Shown piece by piece: positions 17,279-25,994 of a DNA stretch of 64,000 nt. The notes under the pieces were generated by a model. That model saw only the letters and a program-made list of their open reading frames with translations. It searched no databases and was not told the origin of the DNA. Every line of letters begins with the position of its first letter. The first letter of the stretch is position 1. The DNA is from Planococcus shixiaomingii (GTDB lineage: Bacteria; Bacillota; Bacilli; Bacillales_A; Planococcaceae): the NCBI RefSeq assembly GCF_030413615.1, contig NZ_CP129236.1, forward strand, positions 1,410,001 through 1,474,000. Reading direction: 5' to 3'. Made by a program: the position numbers and the translations under genes.

Positions 17279-17758
17279 TTAAAGGTGCTTCAGCAAAATT
17301 TCTGTAAAATGTTCCAATCCTTCTTGGTCATCTTTTGTAAAACGGCTAAGTTCCGGACTATCGATATCGAGAACACCGATAACTTCTCCATTTTTAATGA
17401 GGGGGATAACGATCTCGGATTGAGAAGCGGCATCGCACGCGATATGTCCAGGGAATTCGTGGACATTATCAATCAACATCGTTTTCTTCTCTGAAACCGC
17501 TGTACCGCAAACGCCTCTGCCGACCGGGATGCGGACGCAGGCTGGCAGTCCCTGGAACGGCCCGAGAACCAGTTCACCCTTTTCCATCAAGTAAAAACCG
17601 ACCCAGTTGGTCCGTTCTAAAAACTGATTTAATAAAGCGGAAGCGTTGCTTAAATTGGCGATTTGGTTTGATTCGCCGGTTAAAAGAGCATCTAATTGTT
17701 TGCCAAGCATATTGTATTGTTCTATGCTTGTGCCGCTATAACTTGTTTGCGTGAACAT
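17279..17758 (-). CDS. ytsP: Free methionine-(R)-sulfoxide reductase, GAF domain (YtsP)
   Basis: 159 residues forming one GAF domain. Three conserved cysteines (in LPACVRI, GVCGTA and IACDAAS) match those used by free methionine-R-sulfoxide reductases. It reduces free oxidised methionine, using thioredoxin. The ATG at 17758 has AGAGG six bases upstream; an in-frame TTG at 17764 is a less likely start. It lies 13 bases after hisJ on the same strand, probably co-transcribed, and beside a methionine gamma-lyase, which is convergent. Confidence 0.9.
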   Translation of the reverse strand: MFTQTSYSGTSIEQYNMLGKQLDALLTGESNQIANLSNASALLNQFLERTNWVGFYLMEKGELVLGPFQGLPACVRIPVGRGVCGTAVSEKKTMLIDNVHEFPGHIACDAASQSEIVIPLIKNGEVIGVLDIDSPELSRFTKDDQEGLEHFTEILLKHL

Positions 17759-17771
17759 AAGCAACCTCTTT

Positions 17772-18578
17772 TCATCTTAAGATTTCTTTATTATAGAGTT
17801 TGCTGTAATGGTTATGCAAGCCTTTGGCACTATGGGCATCGGAACCAAAGACAAGCGGAATGCCAAGTTTTACGGCTTCGGCTATATAAGGTTCCGGCGG
17901 GTAGGATTCCAAGCATTCCGGCTTAGAAAAACCCGCACTGTTCAAGTCGATTTCATAACCAGCTTCGGCCACCCTGCGAAGGATCCCTCTGATTTGGCTG
18001 CTGTCATCAATTTTTTCTCCATGCGCAAGCTGGAATTTATGCACCAGCGTCGGATGTCCAATTCTTTTCGGCTTATAATTGCCAAGTTCGGCTGAAATCG
18101 AAGATTGGACTGTTTTATAGTAGAGGTCGTAAACGGCTTGAACCGATCCGGCTTTAGACACGATATCGGCAAAAAATTCCTTGCTGTAATCGACACAATA
18201 ATGTTGCCCATCAATTTGTAAAAAATGGACAGATAAAATGGCGTCGTCTAGAATGGGGCCAACTTCGTCTAATAGATTCCGTGTTTCTTCTTCGTATCCC
18301 TCGATAAAATCAACTTCAAGCCCCACTCGGATACGGATGTCTTCTTTGTATGCATCTTTTGCTTGGGCAACGGCGTCAATATATGGGTATAATTCTTCTT
18401 GGCGCATTCCGCTGTCTTTCAAAGGTGTTGGATCGGTGAAAGAAGAGGGAAGGGGAGCGTGTTCTGTAAAAGAAATGTCCGTGAAGCCTGAAGCAATCGC
18501 TTTTTCTATGTAAAGACTAAGAGAATCTTTTGTTCCGTGCGGGCAAAAGGGCGTATGGATGTGTCCATCCCGTTTCAT
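17772..18578 (-). CDS. hisJ: Histidinol-phosphatase, PHP family (HisJ)
   Basis: 268 residues. The N-terminus HIHTPFCPHG and the downstream TEHAPLP, LGLEVD-like and SDAHSAKGL segments supply the metal ligands of PHP-type phosphatases. It removes phosphate from L-histidinol phosphate in histidine synthesis. The start at ATG 18578 fits the family; a GTG at 18587 is in frame but overlaps the weak AGGTG ribosome site. It precedes ytsP on the same strand and is divergent from ezrA, as in B. subtilis. Confidence 0.92.
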   Translation of the reverse strand: MKRDGHIHTPFCPHGTKDSLSLYIEKAIASGFTDISFTEHAPLPSSFTDPTPLKDSGMRQEELYPYIDAVAQAKDAYKEDIRIRVGLEVDFIEGYEEETRNLLDEVGPILDDAILSVHFLQIDGQHYCVDYSKEFFADIVSKAGSVQAVYDLYYKTVQSSISAELGNYKPKRIGHPTLVHKFQLAHGEKIDDSSQIRGILRRVAEAGYEIDLNSAGFSKPECLESYPPEPYIAEAVKLGIPLVFGSDAHSAKGLHNHYSKLYNKEILR

Positions 18579-18731
18579 AAAAAACACCTGCTTTCTTTTA
18601 GCTGAAAAATATTTATCGGATTTCTTCTAAAATGGCAAACAAAAAGGTAGAATACATGTTAAAATGAAAGAATCATGAAATGCATTTACATTAGGCTGGA
18701 AATGGATTTTGAACAGGAGGCTAAATGACTT

Positions 18732-20435
18732 ATGATGAAGTATATCATCATTGCGGTCATCATTCTATTAGCGCTAATTATCCTCGGCTTTTTGTTTCGC
18801 AAGAAGCACTACGCGGAAATTGAACGCTTGGAACAGTTAAAACTGCAAATACAAAACAAACCGATACTTGAAGAATTGACAAAAGTGAAACAGTTGAACA
18901 TGAACGGCCAAACGGAAGAAATGTTTGAACGTTGGCGTAACATATGGACTGAAGTTATGGATGTACATATTCCGAAAATCGATGCCTCAATGTTTGATGC
19001 AGAAGATGCCATTGAGCACTTTAAATTCGGGAAAGCTACTTCAATTGAACGCGATATTGAAACCAAAATAGAAAAAGTCGACCAGCAAATGACCGAAATA
19101 TTGATTGAGCTGGAAGATTTAATTGGCAGTGAAGAAAAAAACCGCAGCGAAATGGAACTGATGAAAGATCAGTACCGTCAAGCGCGCAAAAACTTGCTTG
19201 CCCATCAGCATTCTTACGGAGCAGCGGCTTTGCCTCTTGAAAAAAGATTGGAATCGTTTACGCCGCTATTCAATGAATACGACAAGCTGACTGCAGAAGG
19301 AAATTACTTGAAAGCCCGGGAAATCGTCATGGGCCTTACTGGAGAAAGCGCACTTGTTTTCTCGCTGATTGATGATATTCCACCGCTTTTGGCGGAAGTC
19401 CAATCACGTATTCCTTCCTATATCAGTGAGTTGCGCAGCGGACAGCGTGAAATGGAAGACCAGTCGTACTATTTGAATCATCTGGAATTGACCTCGCAAC
19501 TGGACGAGATGGAAGATGAACTTGTTGTATTAAAACAAAATATAGTTGAGTTAAATGTGGCGGAAACTAAAGTTAAAGTAGAAGAGATGAAAGAAAAGAT
19601 CGATACTTTCTACGAATTGCTTGAAAGAGAAGTTGAAGCGAAACACTATGTCGACCAGCACAAAGTAGAAACAGCCAACCAGCTGGAAATTGTATCACGC
19701 GATACTCGTGATATGTCCGATGAATGTGCCGTTGTTCAATTAAGCTATAAGATTTCTGAAAGCGATGCGGCGATTCCGAAGAAGTGCCAAGAGAAAATTG
19801 ACGAATTGCATAAACGCTTTGACTTGCTTGAATCCCGGTTGAACGAAGATCAAGCCGCTTATGCCAACTTAGCAGAAGAAATGATTGATATCCGCGAGGA
19901 ATTGGTGAAAGTCGATCACATTCAGCGGGACTTCACCGATTCCATGAAGAGCTTGCGAATTGATGAACACGAAGCGCGGGCAAAACTGGAGACACTTAAG
20001 CGCACGCTGCAAGAAACTGATCGGATGCTTCATAAAGCCAATATGCCTGGTATTCCAGAAGAAATGGACGTCCGTTTGGAAGAAGCGGAAGAGCATTTGT
20101 TTGTGAGTATGCAAGGGTTGCAGGAAGTGCCGCTTAATATGAAACTAGTCGACAATTATTTGACAAAAGCCGAAAAATGCGTGGATGAAGTTGAAGAAAA
20201 AGCGAAAGAAATGGTGGAAAATGTATTGCTGATTGAACGCATTATTCAATATGGCAACCGCTTCCGCAAAACAAATCCTGAGATGAACGCAAAATTGATG
20301 GAAGCCGAAGAATCATTCCGACAGCTGCGCTATACGAAAGCGCTGGAAGAAGCGGCTACTGCAGTTGAAAATTTTGAGCCCGGTGCGATGAAACGCATCG
20401 AAGTGCTGGCTAAAAACGAAGCTTGGCACACGTAA
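18732..20435 (+). CDS. ezrA: Septation ring formation regulator EzrA
   Basis: 567 residues, the usual EzrA length. An N-terminal membrane helix (about 3-22) is followed by long spectrin-like coiled-coil repeats rich in Glu, Lys and Leu. EzrA sits at the membrane and prevents FtsZ ring formation away from midcell while helping recruit division and wall-synthesis proteins. AGGAGG lies 11 bases before the ATG-ATG pair; a closer ATG at 18725 is out of frame and opens only a short frame. It is followed by a terminator and then the cysteine desulfurase gene, as in Bacillus. Confidence 0.95.
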   Translation: MMKYIIIAVIILLALIILGFLFRKKHYAEIERLEQLKLQIQNKPILEELTKVKQLNMNGQTEEMFERWRNIWTEVMDVHIPKIDASMFDAEDAIEHFKFGKATSIERDIETKIEKVDQQMTEILIELEDLIGSEEKNRSEMELMKDQYRQARKNLLAHQHSYGAAALPLEKRLESFTPLFNEYDKLTAEGNYLKAREIVMGLTGESALVFSLIDDIPPLLAEVQSRIPSYISELRSGQREMEDQSYYLNHLELTSQLDEMEDELVVLKQNIVELNVAETKVKVEEMKEKIDTFYELLEREVEAKHYVDQHKVETANQLEIVSRDTRDMSDECAVVQLSYKISESDAAIPKKCQEKIDELHKRFDLLESRLNEDQAAYANLAEEMIDIREELVKVDHIQRDFTDSMKSLRIDEHEARAKLETLKRTLQETDRMLHKANMPGIPEEMDVRLEEAEEHLFVSMQGLQEVPLNMKLVDNYLTKAEKCVDEVEEKAKEMVENVLLIERIIQYGNRFRKTNPEMNAKLMEAEESFRQLRYTKALEEAATAVENFEPGAMKRIEVLAKNEAWHT

Positions 20436-20447
20436 AACAAGAGCAGA

Positions 20448-20480
20448 AACCACCAGCCCCCTAGCTGGTGGTTTTCTTTT
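20448..20480 (+). terminator. Terminator after ezrA
   Basis: AAACCACCAGC pairs with GCTGGTGGTTT around a 5-base loop, with a T-rich tail, 13 bases after the stop. Confidence 0.88.
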
Positions 20481-20493
20481 CGGAGGTGGAAAT

Positions 20494-21597
20494 ATGATTT
20501 ACTTGGACAATAGCGCAACAACAAAACCCAAAAAAGAAGTGCTTGATTCTTTTGTGAAAGCTAATGAGCAATTTTATGCCAATCCGGCATCATTGCATCA
20601 AATGGGAAATGCGGCAGAAGATTTATTGGAAAAAGCCCGTGCACAAATAGCGGAACTTTTGCACATGAAGCAAGTCGTTTTTACATCAGGCGGAACAGAA
20701 TCGAACAACTTGGCGATTTTCGGGACAGCCTATGCCTATCAGCACCGAGGCAAGCACATCATAACAGCTGTAACGGAACATCCTTCGGTATTGAATAGCT
20801 TAAATGTTCTAGAAGAACAAGGCTATGAAATTACTCGTTTGCCTGTCGACAGTTGGGGAAGGATCAGCATGGAAGAGTTGAAGAACTCACTGAGAAACGA
20901 TACGATTCTGGTGAGCCTTATGCACGTCAACAATGAGATAGGCATAATTCATCCTATCGCTGAAATTGCACGGCTCCTCAAAGGCACACAAACATTTTTC
21001 CACGTCGATGGGGTTCAAAGCATCGGAAAAGTGGCGTTTGACCAAACGGCGATGCCGGATTTATTGACCATGTCTGCTCATAAAATCCACGGCTTAAAAG
21101 GAAGCGGCGTTTTGGCGTTCAACCAGGTGGAACTGAAAGCTGTGCAATTCGGCGGAGGACAGGAATCGGGTTTAAGAAGCGGAACAGTATCTGTGCCGCA
21201 CGCCGCTGCACTGGCGAAAGCGCTGAGACTGGCCGAAAAGAATCCTAGGCATGAGGGCTGGAATGAAGAGTTGCGCCGTTTTTTTGAAAGGTATCCCAAT
21301 GTACGAGTGGTTAGCCCGGAAACAGGAGCCCCCCATATTTTATCAATAGCAGTAAAAGGCATAAAAGGAGAAGTGCTAGTTTCGGCATTGCAAAAAGAGT
21401 CCATCATTGTCTCAACGTCAAGCGCGTGTTCTTCTAAAAGCAAGGAAGCGAGTCATGTGATTGAAGCGATTCGTTTGCCTCATAATTATAAAGACGGCGT
21501 TATTCGAATCAGCTTTGGCGCATTTACAACCGAACAGGACATCCGCGATTTTAAAAAAGCATTTGAACGGGTCAACCGTTTAATTAAAGGAGTATAA
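20494..21597 (+). CDS. Cysteine desulfurase (NifS/IscS family), ThiI partner
   Basis: 367 residues of a class V aminotransferase-fold PLP enzyme. The N-terminus IYLDNSATTKP, the PLP lysine in SAHKIHGLKG (near 197) and the active-site cysteine C312 in STSSACSSK are visible. It transfers sulfur from cysteine to acceptor proteins. Only 5 bases separate it from thiI, and in B. subtilis the equivalent NifZ supplies sulfur to ThiI for 4-thiouridine. GGAGG precedes the ATG. The role as a dedicated ThiI donor is inferred from position. Confidence 0.94.
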   Translation: MIYLDNSATTKPKKEVLDSFVKANEQFYANPASLHQMGNAAEDLLEKARAQIAELLHMKQVVFTSGGTESNNLAIFGTAYAYQHRGKHIITAVTEHPSVLNSLNVLEEQGYEITRLPVDSWGRISMEELKNSLRNDTILVSLMHVNNEIGIIHPIAEIARLLKGTQTFFHVDGVQSIGKVAFDQTAMPDLLTMSAHKIHGLKGSGVLAFNQVELKAVQFGGGQESGLRSGTVSVPHAAALAKALRLAEKNPRHEGWNEELRRFFERYPNVRVVSPETGAPHILSIAVKGIKGEVLVSALQKESIIVSTSSACSSKSKEASHVIEAIRLPHNYKDGVIRISFGAFTTEQDIRDFKKAFERVNRLIKGV

Positions 21598-21602
21598 CCA
21601 GC

Positions 21603-22811
21603 ATGAAGACAAGCCAAATTCTCGTCCGGTACGGGGAATTATCGACAAAAGGAAAAAATCGCAGTTCTTTTATTGGCCGGCTGCGTGATAACGTCCGGCA
21701 AACATTTTCTGATTTAAGCAGCATCCGAATCAAAGCAGAACGCGACCGGATGTTTATCACTTCGGACAATGAAGAGGAGATACAACAAGTCATCGACCGG
21801 CTGCCCGCCGTATTTGGGATCCAATCGTTCAGCCCGGTTATAGAAGCAGAACTGGATTTGGAAGCGATGAAACAAGCAGCCTTCAAAGTTGTAGACAAAC
21901 TGGAGCGCGAAGGAAAAACGTTCAAGGTATCGGTCAAACGCCCGTACAAAGAATTTCCGCATGAAAAAATGGAAATTATGCATGAAATCGGTTCGCATGT
22001 GCTTCGCAATTTTCCGGAATTGACTGTTCAGATGCAGCATCCCGACATTGAGCTGAAAGTGGAAATCCGGGAAGAAGCGGTCTATATGATGGCGGAAGTC
22101 ATTGCGGGAGCGGGAGGTTTGCCGGTAGGTGCGGGAGGCAAAGGGCTGCTTATGCTGTCAGGCGGCCTTGACAGCCCGGTTGCCGGATACCATATGTTAA
22201 AACGAGGCGTCCGTCTCGAACTAATCCATTTTTTCAGCCCTCCGTTTACCAATGACCGGGCAAAAGAAAAAGTGTTTGATATGGCAGAAAAACTTAGCCA
22301 GTTCGGCTCTTCCGTGAACTTGCACATTATTCCGTTCACCAAACTGCAGCAAGAAGTGCACAAACAAGTTCCGGACAACATTACGATGACATCTACCCGG
22401 CGCATGATGATGCGGGTGGCGGATAAAGTGCTGGAAGAAACAAATTGCAAAGCAATCATCACAGGGGAAAGCCTCGGGCAAGTGGCGAGCCAAACTTTAG
22501 AAAGTTTGAATGCCATCAATGCGGTGACTCATACACCCGTGCTGCGTCCATTGATTGCAGTGGATAAATTAGACATCATTGAAACGGCACAGAAAATCGG
22601 GACGTATGATATTTCCATCCGCCCGTTTGAAGATTGCTGTACCATCTTTACGCCAGCCAATCCAAAGACAAAGCCGAAGCTTGAAAAAGTCGAGTATTAT
22701 GAGAACTTCGTGTCTTTTGATGAGCTGATCCAGGAAGCGGTGGACCAACGTGAAATCGTGAAATTCCCGAGAGTGAAAGAAAATGAAATGGTCTATGAAG
22801 ATTTACTGTAA
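21603..22811 (+). CDS. thiI: tRNA 4-thiouridine synthase ThiI
   Basis: 402 residues. A ferredoxin-like and THUMP RNA-binding region (about 1-165) is followed by a PP-loop ATP pyrophosphatase domain with LSGGLDSPVAGY near residue 185. There is no C-terminal rhodanese domain, as in Bacillus ThiI, so sulfur must come directly from the desulfurase encoded upstream. It makes 4-thiouridine at position 8 of tRNA and may assist thiamine thiazole synthesis. It is the second gene of the desulfurase-thiI operon and is followed by a repeat element and a terminator. Confidence 0.96.
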   Translation: MKTSQILVRYGELSTKGKNRSSFIGRLRDNVRQTFSDLSSIRIKAERDRMFITSDNEEEIQQVIDRLPAVFGIQSFSPVIEAELDLEAMKQAAFKVVDKLEREGKTFKVSVKRPYKEFPHEKMEIMHEIGSHVLRNFPELTVQMQHPDIELKVEIREEAVYMMAEVIAGAGGLPVGAGGKGLLMLSGGLDSPVAGYHMLKRGVRLELIHFFSPPFTNDRAKEKVFDMAEKLSQFGSSVNLHIIPFTKLQQEVHKQVPDNITMTSTRRMMMRVADKVLEETNCKAIITGESLGQVASQTLESLNAINAVTHTPVLRPLIAVDKLDIIETAQKIGTYDISIRPFEDCCTIFTPANPKTKPKLEKVEYYENFVSFDELIQEAVDQREIVKFPRVKENEMVYEDLL

Positions 22812-22836
22812 AGCTGTCAATTTAGCAGCTCGAGGT

Positions 22837-23057
22837 TGTAGACAAAAGTATAGTTAACTTTCTACTGGAATAAACGTACTCATTTTGCCAAAACGATTCC
22901 GGCACCTCCGCTTCAGCCGGTCACTTTCCGCGGGCTCGCGCCGAACTAACTCGGTCCTGGCGTCCCGAGTGGATTTCGGAACTTCGCTGTGCCGCTGGAG
23001 TCGCCGGCCCGGTTGGTTTTCTGCCTTCTTATTCAACTATCCTGCACTTTGTCTACA
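22837..23057. repeat. Intergenic element copy A with TGTAGACAAA inverted ends
   Basis: The 221-base segment begins TGTAGACAAA and ends TTTGTCTACA, a perfect 10-base inverted pair. Its GC-rich core contains CCGGCACCTCCGCTTCAGCC and a hairpin CCGAA...CTCGG / CCGAG...TTCGG. The left 200 bases match the left part of copy B (37694) almost base for base. It fills the gap between thiI and the next gene together with the thiI terminator. No convincing protein is encoded; the minus-strand frame across it is a by-product of GC-rich repeat sequence. It looks like a MITE-like or REP-like element. Confidence 0.8.
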
Positions 23058-23061
23058 GTCT

Positions 23062-23091
23062 AAAGCTGCCTGCTTGGCGGCTTTTTCTTTT
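23062..23091 (+). terminator. Terminator of the desulfurase-thiI operon, displaced by element A
   Basis: AAAGCTGCC pairs with GGCGGCTTT around a 5-base loop, followed by a T-rich run. It lies five bases after element A, about 250 bases from the thiI stop. Confidence 0.8.
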
Positions 23092-23150
23092 TGTAAAGAT
23101 ATTTTATAGTTCTTTATGGAAATACTGGATTACCATACTTGTTAAATTAT

Positions 23151-23179
23151 TTTGAATACTAAAACTCTTCCGGTATAAT
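23151..23179 (+). promoter_or_regulatory. Candidate sigma-A promoter of the acyl-CoA synthetase gene
   Basis: TTTGAA at 23151-23156 is separated by 17 bases from a perfect TATAAT at 23174-23179. Confidence 0.6.
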
Positions 23180-23223
23180 AAAAGGCGTGAAGTGATTTAT
23201 TACATACCAAGGGGGATTCGAAG

Positions 23224-24798
23224 ATGAAACGAGAAGAATTGGTGGCGCCTGAATCTTATAATTTGGTGCAGGAAATTGAACGGTTCGCGACGGGCGACGG
23301 AAAACTCGCGATCATTTGGGAAAACGATAAAGGTGAAACCAAACAAGTTACATATGATGAGTTGATCAAGCAAGCCAACCGTGCGGCCAACAGTTTCCAA
23401 AAAGCCGGTTTGAAAAAAGGGGATGTCGTGCTCGTTATGGTCCCTCGGTTGATTGAAGCCTACGTTTCGTATATCGGTGCCTTAAAAGCGGGACTTGTCG
23501 TCATACCAAGTTCTGAAATGCTGCGGGCAAAAGATATCTCTTATCGCTTAAACCATAGCGAAGCAAAAGCGGTCATAGCGTATGAACCGTTTATGGACCA
23601 GTTTGCGGACGTTGAAGAAATGAACAATGTCGCCAAATTTGTTATCGGCCACTCCGGAAGTTCATGGATTTCGTTAACGGAAGAGATGAAAAATGCATCC
23701 GATGAATTCGAAACAGCTGCTACACGCAACAATGATATGGCTTTTTTGTCTTATACATCCGGCACGACAGGAAATCCGAAAGGCGCTGTTCATAGCCACG
23801 GCTGGGCATATGCGCATCTTCGGACTTCCGCAGAGCACTGGCTTGGTGCGAAAGAAGGCGATCTTGTTTGGGCGACTGCAAGCCCGGGGTGGCAAAAGTG
23901 GATCTGGAGCCCATTTGTTGCGACTTTGGGAAGCGGTGCTACCGGATTTGTCTACAACGGAAAATTCGAGCCAGAAACCTATCTGCGAATTTTAGAGCGC
24001 CGAAAAATCAATGTTTTGTGCTGCACGCCGACAGAATATCGCTTGCTGGCCAAGCAGAAAAACTTGGCGTCATTTAATTTATCGTCGCTGCACAGTGCCG
24101 TCTCTGCTGGAGAGCCTTTAAATGCGGAAGTGATCAATGTCTTCAAAGAGAATTTCGGGCTTGAAGTGCGCGATGGCTATGGCCAAACCGAAAATACGTT
24201 ATTGGTTGGAGTCATGAAAGGCATGGAAATCCGCATCGGTTCAATGGGTAAACCGACGCCGGGCAACCGGGTCGAAATCATCAATGAGCTAGGGGAGCCT
24301 GCAGCGGCTGGAGAAGTTGGCGACATTGCGGTCCATGTTGAAACACCGGCTCTGTTTAAAGGTTATTTTAAAGATGATGAACGGACGAAAATGCAGTTCC
24401 GGGGGGATTATTACGTAACCGGAGATAAAGCGTCAAAAGATGATGATGGCTATTTCTGGTTTGAAGGACGGGGAGACGATATCATCATTTCTTCCGGCTA
24501 CACGATTGGGCCGTTCGAAGTGGAAGATGCACTCGTTAAACACCCGGCTGTTCAGGAATGCGCGGTGGTGGGAGCGCCAGACGAGATTCGCGGGACGATT
24601 GTTAAAGCATTTGTCGTGCCCGTTGCCGGTACAGAAAGAACTCCTGAACTGGTGAAGGAATTGCAGGAACATGTCAAAAACCTAACGGCGCCATATAAAT
24701 ACCCACGGGCGATTGAATTCTTAAAGGAATTGCCAAAAACAGCTTCCGGCAAAATTCGCCGAGTGGAATTGCGCCAGATGGAACAAAGCAAAAAGTAA
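23224..24798 (+). CDS. ytcI: Acyl-CoA synthetase (YtcI/MbcS type)
   Basis: 524 residues of the ANL family. The AMP-binding signature YTSGTTGNPKG lies near 177-187, the hinge region is DDDGYFWFEGRGDD, and the C-terminal catalytic lysine is in TASGKIRR near 517. Its closest recalled relatives are B. subtilis YtcI and branched-chain MbcS-type synthetases, which activate short branched or medium-chain carboxylic acids to CoA esters. The substrate cannot be read from sequence. A GGGGGA site precedes the ATG. It stands between thiI and rarD, each with its own promoter. Confidence 0.88.
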   Translation: MKREELVAPESYNLVQEIERFATGDGKLAIIWENDKGETKQVTYDELIKQANRAANSFQKAGLKKGDVVLVMVPRLIEAYVSYIGALKAGLVVIPSSEMLRAKDISYRLNHSEAKAVIAYEPFMDQFADVEEMNNVAKFVIGHSGSSWISLTEEMKNASDEFETAATRNNDMAFLSYTSGTTGNPKGAVHSHGWAYAHLRTSAEHWLGAKEGDLVWATASPGWQKWIWSPFVATLGSGATGFVYNGKFEPETYLRILERRKINVLCCTPTEYRLLAKQKNLASFNLSSLHSAVSAGEPLNAEVINVFKENFGLEVRDGYGQTENTLLVGVMKGMEIRIGSMGKPTPGNRVEIINELGEPAAAGEVGDIAVHVETPALFKGYFKDDERTKMQFRGDYYVTGDKASKDDDGYFWFEGRGDDIIISSGYTIGPFEVEDALVKHPAVQECAVVGAPDEIRGTIVKAFVVPVAGTERTPELVKELQEHVKNLTAPYKYPRAIEFLKELPKTASGKIRRVELRQMEQSKK

Positions 24799-24805
24799 AC
24801 AATTC

Positions 24806-24842
24806 AAGGATTCCGGTATGCATTTTTCCGGAATCCTTTTTT
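24806..24842 (+). terminator. Terminator after the acyl-CoA synthetase gene
   Basis: AAGGATTCCGG pairs with CCGGAATCCTT around an 11-base loop, followed by T residues. Confidence 0.88.
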
Positions 24843-24920
24843 ATTGCAGCCTGCCATTTTAGCTTTCTATAAGCTCTGTTTTTTGCTTAGCTAATCAATA
24901 AAAAGGATAGGCTCGTTAGG

Positions 24921-24949
24921 TTTACATTACAAGGGCCCGGGCATATAAT
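24921..24949 (+). promoter_or_regulatory. Sigma-A promoter of rarD
   Basis: TTTACA at 24921-24926 and a perfect TATAAT at 24944-24949 are spaced by 17 bases. This is one of the best promoter matches in the window. Confidence 0.75.
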
Positions 24950-25003
24950 TAAGCTTGTTATTTCGAAAGGCAAAATAAATAAAAGAGTGGTGCAGAAAGC
25001 GAT

Positions 25004-25921
25004 ATGGCAGATGAAAGAAAAGGAATGATTTATACTATTTTTACTTATGCGATTTGGGGCATCTTGCCGATTTATTGGAAGCAAGTCGGCCATGTTGCAA
25101 GCGACGAAATTTTAACATCGCGTATCTTCTGGGCTTTTTGGTTGACCCTTGCCTTCATCTTTTTAATAAAAGGCGGAAAGCTGCTCTTAGCTGACATAAA
25201 GACATTGTGGAAATCGAAAAAAAGTTTTTTCACGTTGATGTTGGCTTCCTATTTAATCACAGCCAATTGGTTCTTGTATATTTTTGCAGTGACCAATGAC
25301 CGAATTGTTGAAACAAGTCTCGGCTACTACGTGAACCCGCTTGTCTCTGTATTGCTAGGTGTCTTTTTCTTAAAAGAAAAGTTGACGCCTGCCATTAAAG
25401 TGGCGTTTGGCCTCGCGGCAGTAGGTGTCATAATTATGACGGCTTCCTATGGAACTTTTCCGTGGTTGGCTTTTGGCATGGCGTTCTCTTTTGCTTTTTA
25501 TGGCTTGATCAAAAAAACTATCAAGCTCAATGCGCTGCGCGGTTTAGCCCTTGAAACATTATTCGTTTTGCCCCTTGCAATCATTTACTATGCCTATCTT
25601 TTTTATACCGGCCAGGCAGCCTTTTTGCATGGCAGCGGAACGACGGACCTGCTGCTTATATTGAGCGGTGCAGCTACAGCTTTGCCTTTGGTGCTGTTTG
25701 CAACCGGAGCGCCGCTCATCCCGATGTACATGATCGGGTTCTTGCAATACATTGCCCCGTCGCTGATGTTGATCATTGGTGTTTTGATTTACGGAGAGTC
25801 ATTCGGCTTGATCGAAATAATTTCCTTCTCATTGATTTGGTGCGCGTTGATTTTATTCACGGCTTCTAAGATCATCCAAGTGCGGGCAACAAAAAAAGAC
25901 AAAGTGAAAGCCGCAGCCTGA
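25004..25921 (+). CDS. rarD: RarD, EamA-family transporter
   Basis: 305 residues with about ten hydrophobic helices. The N-terminus (YAIWGILPIYWKQV) and internal SLGYYVNPLVSVLLG are characteristic of RarD within the drug/metabolite transporter superfamily. The substrate is unknown. The gene starts without a strong ribosome site. It sits where B. subtilis has the NAD kinase gene ytdI, upstream of sppA, and it ends 73 bases before the sppA start. Confidence 0.9.
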   Translation: MADERKGMIYTIFTYAIWGILPIYWKQVGHVASDEILTSRIFWAFWLTLAFIFLIKGGKLLLADIKTLWKSKKSFFTLMLASYLITANWFLYIFAVTNDRIVETSLGYYVNPLVSVLLGVFFLKEKLTPAIKVAFGLAAVGVIIMTASYGTFPWLAFGMAFSFAFYGLIKKTIKLNALRGLALETLFVLPLAIIYYAYLFYTGQAAFLHGSGTTDLLLILSGAATALPLVLFATGAPLIPMYMIGFLQYIAPSLMLIIGVLIYGESFGLIEIISFSLIWCALILFTASKIIQVRATKKDKVKAAA

Positions 25922-25994
25922 TGTGTTAAAAAATGAAACATTTGGCGAAGATTCACGTATAGTTAGAAGTAGAAATAAAGGAGGGAATGTGCAA

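Noticed and set aside
22854..23109. Open frames on both strands inside element A
   Set aside because: They are by-products of the repeat; the same peptide stretch appears in copy B in another context, and there are no initiation signals.
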